Of a stretch of DNA of 34,568 bases, positions 1 to 7,120 are shown piece by piece. The notes under the pieces were generated by a model. It worked only from the letters and a program-made list of their open reading frames with translations. It ran no database searches and was not told the origin of the DNA. Source of the DNA: JAAFHS01 sp043751715 (GTDB taxonomy: Bacteria; Pseudomonadota; Alphaproteobacteria; Rhodobacterales; Rhodobacteraceae); NCBI GenBank assembly GCA_043751715.1, contig JAYUZO010000160.1, positions 1 to 34,568 on the forward strand. Direction: 5' to 3'. Each line of letters begins with the position of its first letter. The stretch's first letter is position 1. The position numbers were made by a program, and so were the translations under genes.

Positions 1-1
1 T

Positions 2-856
2 GCCGGGGTAACGCTGACCGGGCAGGGCAGGGGGCCTGCGTCGGTGGCGGTGACGGATGGCACGATTGATTTGCGCCGCATGCCTGACCGTGATGGTGGC
101 GGTGGCGATGGCAGCCCGTTCACCCTGCAGCTGGACCGCCTGATCGTGACTGATTCCATCGCCTTTACTGCTTTCCGGGGTGAATTCAGTCCGCGCGGCG
201 GGTTGAACGGCAGCTTTACGGCAGCGGTGAACGGTGAAGGTGCCATCGCAGGCACGCTGGTGCCATCACCGAACGGATCAGCCGTGCGCATTCAGTCAGA
301 TGATGCGGGCGTGGTGATGGCGGCGGCGGGGGTGTTTGCATCGGCACGCGGCGGCGCGCTTGATCTGCAACTGACACCGCGCGCCCAAGGCGGCACCTAT
401 GATGGCCGCGCCGAACTGACCCGTTTGCGGGTGCGCAATGCCAATGTGCTGGCCGAACTGCTGAACGCCATTTCGGTGGTGGGGTTGTTAGAGCAGCTGA
501 ACGGCAATGGCATCGTGTTCAACAACGCCGAGGTTGATTTCCTGCTGACCCCGCGTGCGATTGAAATTACCAAGGGATCGGCCATCGGCGCATCGCTTGG
601 GGTATCCATGGCCGGGGTCTATCAGACCGCCAGCCGCGAACTGAACGTGCAGGGTGTGATATCACCGATTTATATCGTGAACGGCGTGGGGGCGGTGCTG
701 ACGCGGCGGGGTGAGGGGTTGTTCGGGTTCAATTACAGCATGCGCGGCACGGCGGATGACCCGCAGGTCAGCGTGAACCCCTTGTCGATTCTGACGCCGG
801 GGATGTTCCGCGATTTGTTTCGCCGCCCGCCGCCGGTATTGGGGGGAACCGATTGA
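2..856 (+). CDS. AsmA-like C-terminal domain protein (5' truncated by window edge)
   Basis: The frame is open from the first bases of the window to the TGA at 854-856, so 284 residues of a longer protein are visible. The GTG at 44 is only an internal codon. The visible part is rich in Gly, Ala and short beta-like segments. It ends in the pattern typical of AsmA-like/DUF3971 C-termini, with a conserved stretch around GVYQTASRELNVQGVISP, then a GEGLFGFNYSMRG strand and a closing VNPLSILTPGMFRDLF. Members of this group are large proteins anchored in the inner membrane that span the periplasm and are linked to lipid transport or envelope upkeep. No membrane anchor is visible, as expected for the C-terminal part. 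The stop overlaps the TTG start of queA, so the two are probably cotranscribed. Family placement is by eye and the exact subfamily is uncertain. Confidence 0.7.
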   Translation, partial: AGVTLTGQGRGPASVAVTDGTIDLRRMPDRDGGGGDGSPFTLQLDRLIVTDSIAFTAFRGEFSPRGGLNGSFTAAVNGEGAIAGTLVPSPNGSAVRIQSDDAGVVMAAAGVFASARGGALDLQLTPRAQGGTYDGRAELTRLRVRNANVLAELLNAISVVGLLEQLNGNGIVFNNAEVDFLLTPRAIEITKGSAIGASLGVSMAGVYQTASRELNVQGVISPIYIVNGVGAVLTRRGEGLFGFNYSMRGTADDPQVSVNPLSILTPGMFRDLFRRPPPVLGGTD

Positions 857-1896
857 AGCTGGATGATTTTGATTTCGATCTGCCCGATGGGCTGATTGCC
901 ACGCGCCCGGCACGTCCACGCACCGCGGCGCGGCTGCTGCTGGCACAGCGTGACGCGATCACCGATCTGCATGTGCGCGATCTGGTCGGGGTGTTTCGCG
1001 CGGGCGACCGGCTGGTGTTGAACAACACGCGCGTGATCCCGGCACGCCTGACGGGGCAGCGCCAGCGTGGTGAAGCGGTGGCAAAGGTGGAAATCACCCT
1101 GCTTGACCCGGCACCGGGCGGCTGGCGCGCACTGGCCAAACCGCTGCGCAAAGTGCAGTTGGATGAGGTGATCCGGTTTTCAGATGCGCTGTCGGCCACG
1201 GTGGCCGCGAAAACCGAAACCGATCTGACACTGGCCTTCAACCTGACCGGTGATGATTTTGATGCCGCGCTGAATGCCGCCGGGGCCATGCCGCTGCCAC
1301 CCTATATTGCCGCCAAACGCGCGCCTGATGCGCAGGACCGGGATGATTATCAAACCGTTTTTGCGCGCCATGCCGGGGCCGTGGCGGCCCCCACGGCATC
1401 ATTGCATTTCGATGCGGCCCTGCTGGCAGCACTTGCGGCCAAGGGGGTGGAGTTCACCGAAGTGACCCTGCATGTCGGTGCGGGCACCTTTTTGCCGGTC
1501 AAGGTGGAAGATGTGACCACCCACAAGATGCACGCCGAATGGGGTGAGGTGACGCAAGGTGCCGCTGATGCGATCAATGCAACCAAAGCCGCCGGGGGGC
1601 GGGTGATCCCGGTGGGCACCACAGCGCTGCGGCTGATTGAAACGGCGGGGCGGTCAGGGGTGGTGAAACCGTGGCAAGGCCCGACGGATATTTTCATTTA
1701 TCCGGGGTTCTGCTTTCAAATCACTGATGCACTGATGACCAATTTTCATTTGCCAAAGTCGACTTTGATGATGCTGGTGTCGGCCCTGATGGGGCAAGAC
1801 CGGATCAAGGCGATTTATAGCCATGCGATCAGCCATGGCTATCGGTTCTTCAGCTATGGTGATAGCTCCTTGCTGATCCCGCCCCGCGACAGCTGA
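853..1896 (+). CDS. queA: S-adenosylmethionine:tRNA ribosyltransferase-isomerase QueA
   Basis: QueA transfers and isomerises the ribosyl part of SAM onto 7-aminomethyl-7-deazaguanine in tRNA, giving epoxyqueuosine at wobble position 34. The 347-residue length is normal for the family. Recognisable blocks are the N-terminal DFDFDLPDGLIATRPA, LVLNNTRVIPARL, the PLPPYI block, the HVGAGTFLPVKVEDVTTHKMHAEW block and the C-terminal FIYPGF, TNFHLPKSTLMMLVSAL. The start is TTG at 853, chosen because the family's usual N-terminus begins exactly there; it overlaps the TGA of the preceding gene. The next gene is an unrelated transporter 50 bp downstream, behind a hairpin that overlaps the queA stop. No tgt gene is visible nearby, although tgt often sits close to queA in this group. 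Confidence 0.96.
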   Translation: MKLDDFDFDLPDGLIATRPARPRTAARLLLAQRDAITDLHVRDLVGVFRAGDRLVLNNTRVIPARLTGQRQRGEAVAKVEITLLDPAPGGWRALAKPLRKVQLDEVIRFSDALSATVAAKTETDLTLAFNLTGDDFDAALNAAGAMPLPPYIAAKRAPDAQDRDDYQTVFARHAGAVAAPTASLHFDAALLAALAAKGVEFTEVTLHVGAGTFLPVKVEDVTTHKMHAEWGEVTQGAADAINATKAAGGRVIPVGTTALRLIETAGRSGVVKPWQGPTDIFIYPGFCFQITDALMTNFHLPKSTLMMLVSALMGQDRIKAIYSHAISHGYRFFSYGDSSLLIPPRDS

Positions 1897-1920
1897 AAAT
1901 TTCAAGACTGACATTTTCAG
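1893..1920 (+). terminator. hairpin over the queA stop codon
   Basis: CTGAAAAT at 1893-1900 is perfectly complementary to ATTTTCAG at 1913-1920, with a 12-nt loop. The 5' arm includes the queA stop codon. There is no T-run after it, so it may attenuate transcription or stabilise the 3' end rather than terminate fully. Confidence 0.4.
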
Positions 1921-1946
1921 ATGTCCCATCTTCGGAGTCGCCGCCC

Positions 1947-3167
1947 ATGCTGAAAACCCTTGCCCAGACCTGGCCCCTTTTGCTTGGCGTCATGCTCTTG
2001 ATGGTGGGCAATGGTGTGCAAGGCTCACTTCTGGGCATCCGTGGCAATATCGAGGGCTTTGGCACCTATCAGATTTCCGCCGTCATGGCCGCGTATTTTG
2101 TGGGCTTTCTGGGTGGCACTACGCTTGCCCCTGAAATGATCCGCCGCGTTGGCCATGTGCGGGTGTTTGCCGCCCTTGGGTCGATGATTTCGGCCGTGCT
2201 GGTGCTGTATCCGGTGTTTCTGGACTGGACGGCGTGGGCGGTGATGCGCGTGCTGATCGGGTTTTGTTTTTCCGGCATATATGTCTGCGCCGAAAGCTGG
2301 TTGAACAACACCGCCAGCAATGAAAACCGCGGGCAGGCCCTGTCGGCCTATATGATCGTGCAGATGATTGGCATCATTGCCGCACAGGGATTGCTTAGTA
2401 TGGGGGATCCGTCCGGCTTTACCCTGTTCATCATCCCATCAGTGCTGGTGTCGCTTGCTTTTATGCCCTTGCTTTTGGCCGATACCCCCGCGCCCACCTT
2501 TGGCACCATCAAGCGGCTGGGCTTTGTGCGGCTGTTTCAGGTGTCACCTTTGGGGTGCGCAGGCATGCTGCTGACCGGGGGTATTTTTGCCGCCATGTTC
2601 GGCATGGCCGCTGTCTGGGGCACCATGGCCGGGCTGACAGTCGCCCAGATTGCCCTGTTTGTTGCGGCCACCTATGCGGGGGGGCTGGTGCTGCAATACC
2701 CCATCGGCCGGTTGTCCGACCGGATGGACCGCCGCCAGCTGATCTTGATCCTGTCAGCCATTGCCACCGTCACCATGCTGATTGCCGCCTTTGCCCCCTT
2801 GCCGTTTGATGCGCTGCTGCTGGTGGCCGTGCTGCTGGGCGGTATCACCAATCCGTTGTATTCGCTGCTGATTGCCCACACCAATGATTATCTTGGCAAG
2901 GAAGAAATGGCCGCCGCATCTGCCGGGCTGATCTTTCTGAACGGGCTGGGTGCCATTGCCGGCCCGCTGGCCACCGGATGGCTGATGGAGACGGTTGGCC
3001 CGGGTGGGTTTTTCCTGTTCATGGGGCTGCTGTTCGCCGCCCTGTCGGCCTATGCCGCATGGCGCATGACGCGGCGGGCCGCGCCACTGGAAACCGGTAA
3101 TTTCGCTGGTCTGTCACCCAACGCCTCGTCCTTGGCCGTAGGTGCCGTGATTGAGGGTAAAAACTGA
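1947..3167 (+). CDS. MFS transporter, YcaD-like
   Basis: This 406-residue protein has about twelve hydrophobic segments with the usual 6+6 layout of the major facilitator superfamily. The N-terminal half shows a GFLGGTTLAPEMIRRVGHVRVFA loop between helices 2 and 3 (an MFS A-like motif) and the ESWLNN block after helix 4 that is common in YcaD-like carriers. The second half repeats the loop motif as YPIGRLSDRMDRRQLI. It is an inner-membrane secondary carrier of unknown substrate; YcaD itself is not well characterised. The start at ATG 1947 follows a CGGAG ribosome-binding site. Its stop overlaps the start of the DUF924 gene (TGATG), which suggests translational coupling. Confidence 0.88.
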   Translation: MLKTLAQTWPLLLGVMLLMVGNGVQGSLLGIRGNIEGFGTYQISAVMAAYFVGFLGGTTLAPEMIRRVGHVRVFAALGSMISAVLVLYPVFLDWTAWAVMRVLIGFCFSGIYVCAESWLNNTASNENRGQALSAYMIVQMIGIIAAQGLLSMGDPSGFTLFIIPSVLVSLAFMPLLLADTPAPTFGTIKRLGFVRLFQVSPLGCAGMLLTGGIFAAMFGMAAVWGTMAGLTVAQIALFVAATYAGGLVLQYPIGRLSDRMDRRQLILILSAIATVTMLIAAFAPLPFDALLLVAVLLGGITNPLYSLLIAHTNDYLGKEEMAAASAGLIFLNGLGAIAGPLATGWLMETVGPGGFFLFMGLLFAALSAYAAWRMTRRAAPLETGNFAGLSPNASSLAVGAVIEGKN

Positions 3168-3742
3168 TGGCTGACCCCATTGAAGTGCTGGATTTCTGGC
3201 TGGGTGAGGTGGGCCCTGATGGCTGGTATCGCGGTGGCCCTGCACTGGACGCGCTGTGCGCCACGCGGTTTGGCGATCTGTGGCAGGCCGCACATGATGG
3301 CGGGCTGGATCATTGGGTAGACGGGCCTGCCGCCACATTGGCCTATCTGATTGTCACCGATCAGTTGTCGCGCAACATCCACCGCGATGATGCGCGCGCC
3401 TTTGCCTGTGACGCGCGCGCGCTTGCCGCTGCAAAGGTGGCGGTTGAACAGTGCTGGGATATGCTTGCCCCCGAACCCGAAAGGCAATTCTTCTACATGC
3501 CATTTGAGCACAGCGAGGTGCCTGCCGATCAGGCCATGGCCGTGCATCTGCTGGAAACCCGTCTGCCATCGGTTCCCGACATGGCCCTGCATGCCTGCGC
3601 CCATGCCGAAGTGATCCGCCGCTACGGCCGCTTTCCCACCCGCAACGCAGCCCTTGGCCGGGTATCAACACCTGAAGAACAGACCTATCTGACCGAAGGT
3701 GGATATGCGGCACTGGTCAGCGCCATGAAAGCTGCACCCTGA
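3167..3742 (+). CDS. DUF924 family protein
   Basis: This 191-residue soluble protein has the usual DUF924 landmarks: a start of the type IEVLDFWLGEVGPDGW, an internal LAYLIVTDQLSRNIHR block, the FFYMPFEHSE block, and a C-terminal HAEVIRRYGRFPTRNAALGR. The conserved His, Arg and acidic residues suggest a ligand-binding or catalytic helical fold related to TPR-like proteins, but no biochemical function is established. The ATG at 3167 shares its A with the TGA of the upstream transporter gene. I infer cotranscription with that gene; the pairing alone does not reveal a role. Confidence 0.9.
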   Translation: MADPIEVLDFWLGEVGPDGWYRGGPALDALCATRFGDLWQAAHDGGLDHWVDGPAATLAYLIVTDQLSRNIHRDDARAFACDARALAAAKVAVEQCWDMLAPEPERQFFYMPFEHSEVPADQAMAVHLLETRLPSVPDMALHACAHAEVIRRYGRFPTRNAALGRVSTPEEQTYLTEGGYAALVSAMKAAP

Positions 3743-3762
3743 CAGCCATGCACCCCACGCAT

Positions 3763-3780
3763 AGCCCTGCGGCGCGGGCT
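3763..3780 (+). terminator. possible weak terminator after the DUF924 gene
   Basis: AGCCC at 3763-3767 and GGGCT at 3776-3780 can pair. An inner GC/GC pair becomes possible if one T is bulged. The short T-rich tract TTGTTG follows. It lies 21 bp after the DUF924 stop, so a weak intrinsic terminator is possible. Confidence 0.3.
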
Positions 3781-3800
3781 TTGTTGCTCGGACTTTCGGG

Positions 3801-3820
3801 ATGGTTTAAGGGTAAACCAT
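3801..3820. promoter_or_regulatory. 20-bp perfect inverted repeat upstream of lpdA
   Basis: ATGGTTTA at 3801-3808 and TAAACCAT at 3813-3820 form a perfect inverted repeat with an AGGG spacer. It ends 9 bp before the GGGAGG ribosome-binding site of lpdA. It could be a protein operator, or an RNA hairpin just before the ribosome-binding site. I do not recognise it as a named motif. Confidence 0.45.
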
Positions 3821-3839
3821 ATACCTGTGGGAGGATGTG

Positions 3840-5231
3840 ATGGCCGAATATGATGTGATCGTGATCGGGGCTGGCCCCGGCGGGTATGTGGCGGCCATCC
3901 GTGCGGCCCAACTGGGCAAAAAGGTGGTCATCGTTGAACGTGAGCATCTGGGCGGCATCTGCCTGAACTGGGGCTGTATTCCGACCAAGGCCATGCTGCG
4001 GTCAGCCGAGGTGTTCCATCTGATGCATCGCGCAAAGGAATTCGGGCTGGCAGCCACCGGCATCAGCTATGATCTGCCGGCGGTCATTGCGCGGTCACGC
4101 GGGGTGGCCAAGCAGTTGTCAGGCGGCATTGGCCACTTGATGAAAAAGAACAAGATTACGGTCGTGATGGGTGCGGCCTCGATCCCCGCCAAGGGCCGCG
4201 TTTCGGTGAAAACCGACAAAGGGATTGAGGAACTGACGGCCAAAAACATTGTCGTCGCCACCGGCGCGCGTGCCCGCGAACTGCCGGGGCTGGAGGCGGA
4301 CGGTGATCTGGTCTGGTCCTACAAGCATGCACTGGTGGCCACGCGGATGCCCAAAAACCTCCTGGTGATTGGCTCTGGTGCGATTGGCATTGAATTTGCC
4401 AGCTTCTTTAACACCTTGGGCGCGAAAACCACGGTGGTGGAGGTGATGGACCGTATCCTGCCGGTGGAGGACGCGGAAATCAGCGCCTTTGCGAAAAAAG
4501 CCTTTGTGAAACAGGGCATGATCATCATGGAAAAGGCCGCCGTCAAAAAGCTTGACCGCAAGCCGGGTGTGGGCGTGACCGCGCATATCGAACAGGATGG
4601 CCAGACCACCACGCAGGACTTTGATACGGTGATTTCCGCAGTTGGCATTGTCGGCAATGTCGAAGGGCTGGGGCTCGAGGCGCTTGGCGTGAAAATTGAC
4701 CGCACGCATGTGGTGACGGATGAATATTGCCGCACGGGGGTTGATGGTCTGTTTGCCATTGGCGATATCGCAGGCGCGCCGTGGCTCGCGCACAAGGCCA
4801 GCCATGAAGGCGTGATGGTGGCGGAACTGATTGCAGGCAAACATCCGCACCCGATCAAGCCCGGTTCGATTGCGGGCTGCACCTATTGCCAGCCGCAGGT
4901 GGCGAGCGTGGGCTATACCGAGGCCAAGGCCAAGGAAGCGGGCTTTGATATCAAGGTCGGCCGCTTTCCGTTCATCGGCAACGGCAAGGCGATTGCCTTG
5001 GGTGAATCCGAGGGCATGATCAAGACGATCTTTGATGCCAAAACCGGCGAGATGCTGGGTGCGCATATGATCGGCGCGGAAGTGACCGAGCTTATTCAGG
5101 GCTATGTTGTGGGCCGCGCGTTAGAGACCACGGAAGAAGACCTGATGAACACGGTCTTCCCGCACCCGACGCTATCGGAGATGATGCATGAGGCGGTGCT
5201 GGATGCCTACGGGCGCGCGCTGCATATTTAG
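3840..5231 (+). CDS. lpdA: dihydrolipoyl dehydrogenase (E3)
   Basis: E3 reoxidises dihydrolipoamide on the E2 or H-protein subunits of 2-oxoacid dehydrogenase and glycine-cleavage complexes, passing electrons through FAD to NAD+. The 463-residue protein starts with an FAD-binding GAGPGG (residues 10-15) and carries the redox-active disulfide CLNWGC (Cys41, Cys46). It has an NAD-binding GSGAIGIEFAS in the middle, the second FAD contact GLFAIGDIAG, and the catalytic His-Glu pair in FPHPTLSEMMHE near the C-terminus. ATG at 3840 is preferred over the in-frame GTG at 3837 because the GGGAGG site is then 5 nt away. No E1 or E2 genes are adjacent, so the partner complexes are encoded elsewhere. A perfect inverted repeat lies just upstream. 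Confidence 0.95.
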   Translation: MAEYDVIVIGAGPGGYVAAIRAAQLGKKVVIVEREHLGGICLNWGCIPTKAMLRSAEVFHLMHRAKEFGLAATGISYDLPAVIARSRGVAKQLSGGIGHLMKKNKITVVMGAASIPAKGRVSVKTDKGIEELTAKNIVVATGARARELPGLEADGDLVWSYKHALVATRMPKNLLVIGSGAIGIEFASFFNTLGAKTTVVEVMDRILPVEDAEISAFAKKAFVKQGMIIMEKAAVKKLDRKPGVGVTAHIEQDGQTTTQDFDTVISAVGIVGNVEGLGLEALGVKIDRTHVVTDEYCRTGVDGLFAIGDIAGAPWLAHKASHEGVMVAELIAGKHPHPIKPGSIAGCTYCQPQVASVGYTEAKAKEAGFDIKVGRFPFIGNGKAIALGESEGMIKTIFDAKTGEMLGAHMIGAEVTELIQGYVVGRALETTEEDLMNTVFPHPTLSEMMHEAVLDAYGRALHI

Positions 5232-5237
5232 GGCCAC

Positions 5238-5282
5238 GATTTTTCTGCGAAAAATCAAGAACCGGGGGTTTCACACCCCCGG
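5238..5282 (+). terminator. two successive hairpins after lpdA
   Basis: The first stem pairs GATTTTT (5238-5244) with AAAAATC (5250-5256). The second pairs CCGGGGG (5262-5268) with CCCCCGG (5276-5282) around a 7-nt loop. The first starts 7 bp after the lpdA stop. The second belongs to the dispersed repeat described separately. Together they probably end the lpdA transcript. Confidence 0.5.
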
Positions 5283-5317
5283 ACCCCCGTGGGATATTTG
5301 AGGACAGATGAAAGGCG
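5263..5317 (+). repeat. dispersed intergenic repeat, copy 1
   Basis: This 55-bp segment matches 15164-15218 at 52 of 55 positions without gaps, in the same orientation. It contains a G5/C5 stem-loop, a second C5 run, the motif GTGGGATATTT and the tail GACAGATGAAAGGCG. The tail includes an ATG (5308) that is in frame with the following gene but belongs to the repeat. Confidence 0.85.
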
Positions 5318-5334
5318 GGGGGCGGGGGCGCGCA

Positions 5335-5895
5335 ATGGATGGTGATTTTGTGACCCATGTCTTTCTGGTGCGCGGGATTGGCCCTGCGTCGCACAGCATC
5401 ATGACGATGAAAGCACTTGAGGCGGCCTGTCAGGCGCAGGGTCTGCCGGGCACGCGCAATTTGCTGGCGACGGGCAATCTGATCGTGACGTCTGATCTGG
5501 CCGGGGCCGAGGTGGAGGTGCGGTTTGCGCAGGCATTGCAATCGGGTAGGTTGCGCAGGACATGGCAGCGGCGCAATGGATTGCAGATCCAGGCTGCGGC
5601 CGCTGGCCTTCGCAATCTGCCCGATTTTGCGATGCCACTTGCGACGCGTCCGGCCCGTGTGCAGTTGCACTTTCTGGCAGTGCCTGTCAGTGACGCGGCG
5701 TTGGCGGGGTTGCGGGTTCTGGCACCTGACACAAGGATACAGCGCGTAGGGGACGAGGTTGTGATCGACTATGGCGCATCCATTTCGCAATCAGTGCTGA
5801 CGCTGGCCCGGCTGGACAAGGTGTTTGGCCCTGCGCAGACCGCCCGCAACTGGAACACGGTTTGCAAGATTGAGGCGCTGCTATGCGGGTTTTGA
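5335..5895 (+). CDS. DUF1697 domain-containing protein
   Basis: This 186-residue protein shows the DUF1697 pattern. A first beta strand and LVRGIG turn replace the usual LLRGINVGG. It is followed by MKALEAACQAQGLPGTRNLLATGNLIV and the diagnostic C-terminal TARNWNTVCKIEALL. The family is small, cytoplasmic and of unknown biochemical role. An in-frame ATG at 5308 would add nine residues, but that ATG lies inside the dispersed repeat whose other copy is not coding, so ATG 5335 is the better start. A GTG at 5350 is also possible. The 3' end overlaps the next gene by 13 bp, indicating cotranscription with the MFS transporter. Confidence 0.88.
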   Translation: MDGDFVTHVFLVRGIGPASHSIMTMKALEAACQAQGLPGTRNLLATGNLIVTSDLAGAEVEVRFAQALQSGRLRRTWQRRNGLQIQAAAAGLRNLPDFAMPLATRPARVQLHFLAVPVSDAALAGLRVLAPDTRIQRVGDEVVIDYGASISQSVLTLARLDKVFGPAQTARNWNTVCKIEALLCGF

Positions 5896-7037
5896 CCGCG
5901 CTTGCGATCTGGTGTGCGGGCCTTGGGGCTGCGGCGCAGTTTGGCAAGATGTCGGTGATTTATGATGATCTGGGGGTGATTTACCCTGATCATGCAGGGG
6001 TAGGCATTGGCATTCTGGTATCGGTCATCGGCATTGTCGGGCTGATCTTTGGCACCACAGCGGGCGGCATTGTGATGCGGCTGGGGCCGCGACGGGTGAT
6101 GTTGGGGGCGCTGTTGCTGGGGGCAGGGGTCAGCCTGGTGCAATCCTTCATGCTGCCCTATTGGGCCATGCTGCTGACGCGCATCCCGGAAGGGTTTTCG
6201 CATCTGGCCATCGTTGTGATCGGCCCCACCGCGATTGCCGCCACCGCCACACCGCGGTTTCAGGGGCTGGTGATGACGCTCTGGGGCAGTTTTTTCGGGC
6301 TGACATTCACCGCACTTGCGTTCTTTGGGCCGGGGCTGGTTGAGGCGGGCGGTCCGGGGCTGTTGTTCCGGGTTCATGCCGTCTGGCTGCTGCTGTGTGT
6401 GGGGGTGCTGGCGCTGTTGTTGCCGCGTGATATCGCCTTGCCTGCAGGTACTGCGCGTTTGGGTATCATCGCCCAGCATCTGGATACCTACCGCTCGCCC
6501 AGCATCGCTGCCCCCGCCATGGGGTTTGTCTGCTATACCATCACCTATGTCGCAGCACTGACCCTGCTGCCCGGTGCCGTGCAGCCCGATTGGGCGCAGA
6601 CCGTAGCCGTGGCGATGCCGCTGGTCAGCATTATCGTCTCGCTTACCCTTGGCGTGTGGCTGCTGTCACGCATGACCGCCGTGCGCGTGGTGCAATCGGG
6701 CTTTGCCACCGTCATTGTCGCGGCCCTTGGCCTGTACGCCACATGGGGCCATGGCCCGTCTGTGGCGGCCTTTGCCTGTTTGCTGGCAGCCGCCATGGGC
6801 ATTGCGCAGGGGGCGTCTTTCGCTGCCATTCCCCAGTTGAACACCGCCGCCACCGACCGTGCCCTTGCGGCGGGTGCCATTGCACAGTTGGGCAACCTTG
6901 GCACCACCACGGGCACGCCGATTCTTGCGCTGATCCTGGGGGCGTCCGGCGTTACCGGCATGGCCTTGTTCTTCATCGCCTTTTCCGCACTTGGTATTGC
7001 CCTGCATCATTGGCTGCACCGCCGCCGCACAATCTGA
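5883..7037 (+). CDS. MFS transporter
   Basis: This 384-residue protein has about twelve hydrophobic segments. The loop after helix 2 reads GGIVMRLGPRRVMLG, an MFS motif A variant, and helices 4-5 carry LTRIPEGFSHLAIVVIGP. It is an inner-membrane secondary transporter, and the cyanate/nitrate-type or drug-type branches of the superfamily are both possible. The substrate is unknown. It starts inside the last codons of the DUF1697 gene, with GAGG a few bases upstream of ATG 5883, so it is very likely translated from the same message. Its stop lies 5 bp before the SOS box of uvrA. Confidence 0.87.
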   Translation: MRVLTALAIWCAGLGAAAQFGKMSVIYDDLGVIYPDHAGVGIGILVSVIGIVGLIFGTTAGGIVMRLGPRRVMLGALLLGAGVSLVQSFMLPYWAMLLTRIPEGFSHLAIVVIGPTAIAATATPRFQGLVMTLWGSFFGLTFTALAFFGPGLVEAGGPGLLFRVHAVWLLLCVGVLALLLPRDIALPAGTARLGIIAQHLDTYRSPSIAAPAMGFVCYTITYVAALTLLPGAVQPDWAQTVAVAMPLVSIIVSLTLGVWLLSRMTAVRVVQSGFATVIVAALGLYATWGHGPSVAAFACLLAAAMGIAQGASFAAIPQLNTAATDRALAAGAIAQLGNLGTTTGTPILALILGASGVTGMALFFIAFSALGIALHHWLHRRRTI

Positions 7038-7041
7038 CTGC

Positions 7042-7056
7042 GTTCCCCCTTCGTTC
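7042..7056 (+). promoter_or_regulatory. alphaproteobacterial SOS (LexA) box before uvrA
   Basis: GTTC at 7042-7045, seven bases, then GTTC at 7053-7056 is an exact match to the GTTC-N7-GTTC direct repeat known as the LexA site in alphaproteobacteria. It lies 65 bp before the uvrA start. A weak promoter may follow, with TTGGAG at 7068 and TACTAT at 7088, but its spacing is poor. Confidence 0.75.
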
Positions 7057-7120
7057 ACAAAATCCGGTTGGAGACTCGGGCGATCCATACTATCTATCGT
7101 GCTCGGTGCAGGGGTGGGTC

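Noticed and set aside
4119..5066. 315-codon - strand frame opposite lpdA
   Set aside because: It has no recognisable motif and lies entirely opposite a conserved enzyme.
6590..7120. 177-codon N-terminal extension of uvrA
   Set aside because: It overlaps the second MFS gene in another frame and crosses the SOS box. The family N-terminus begins at 7121.
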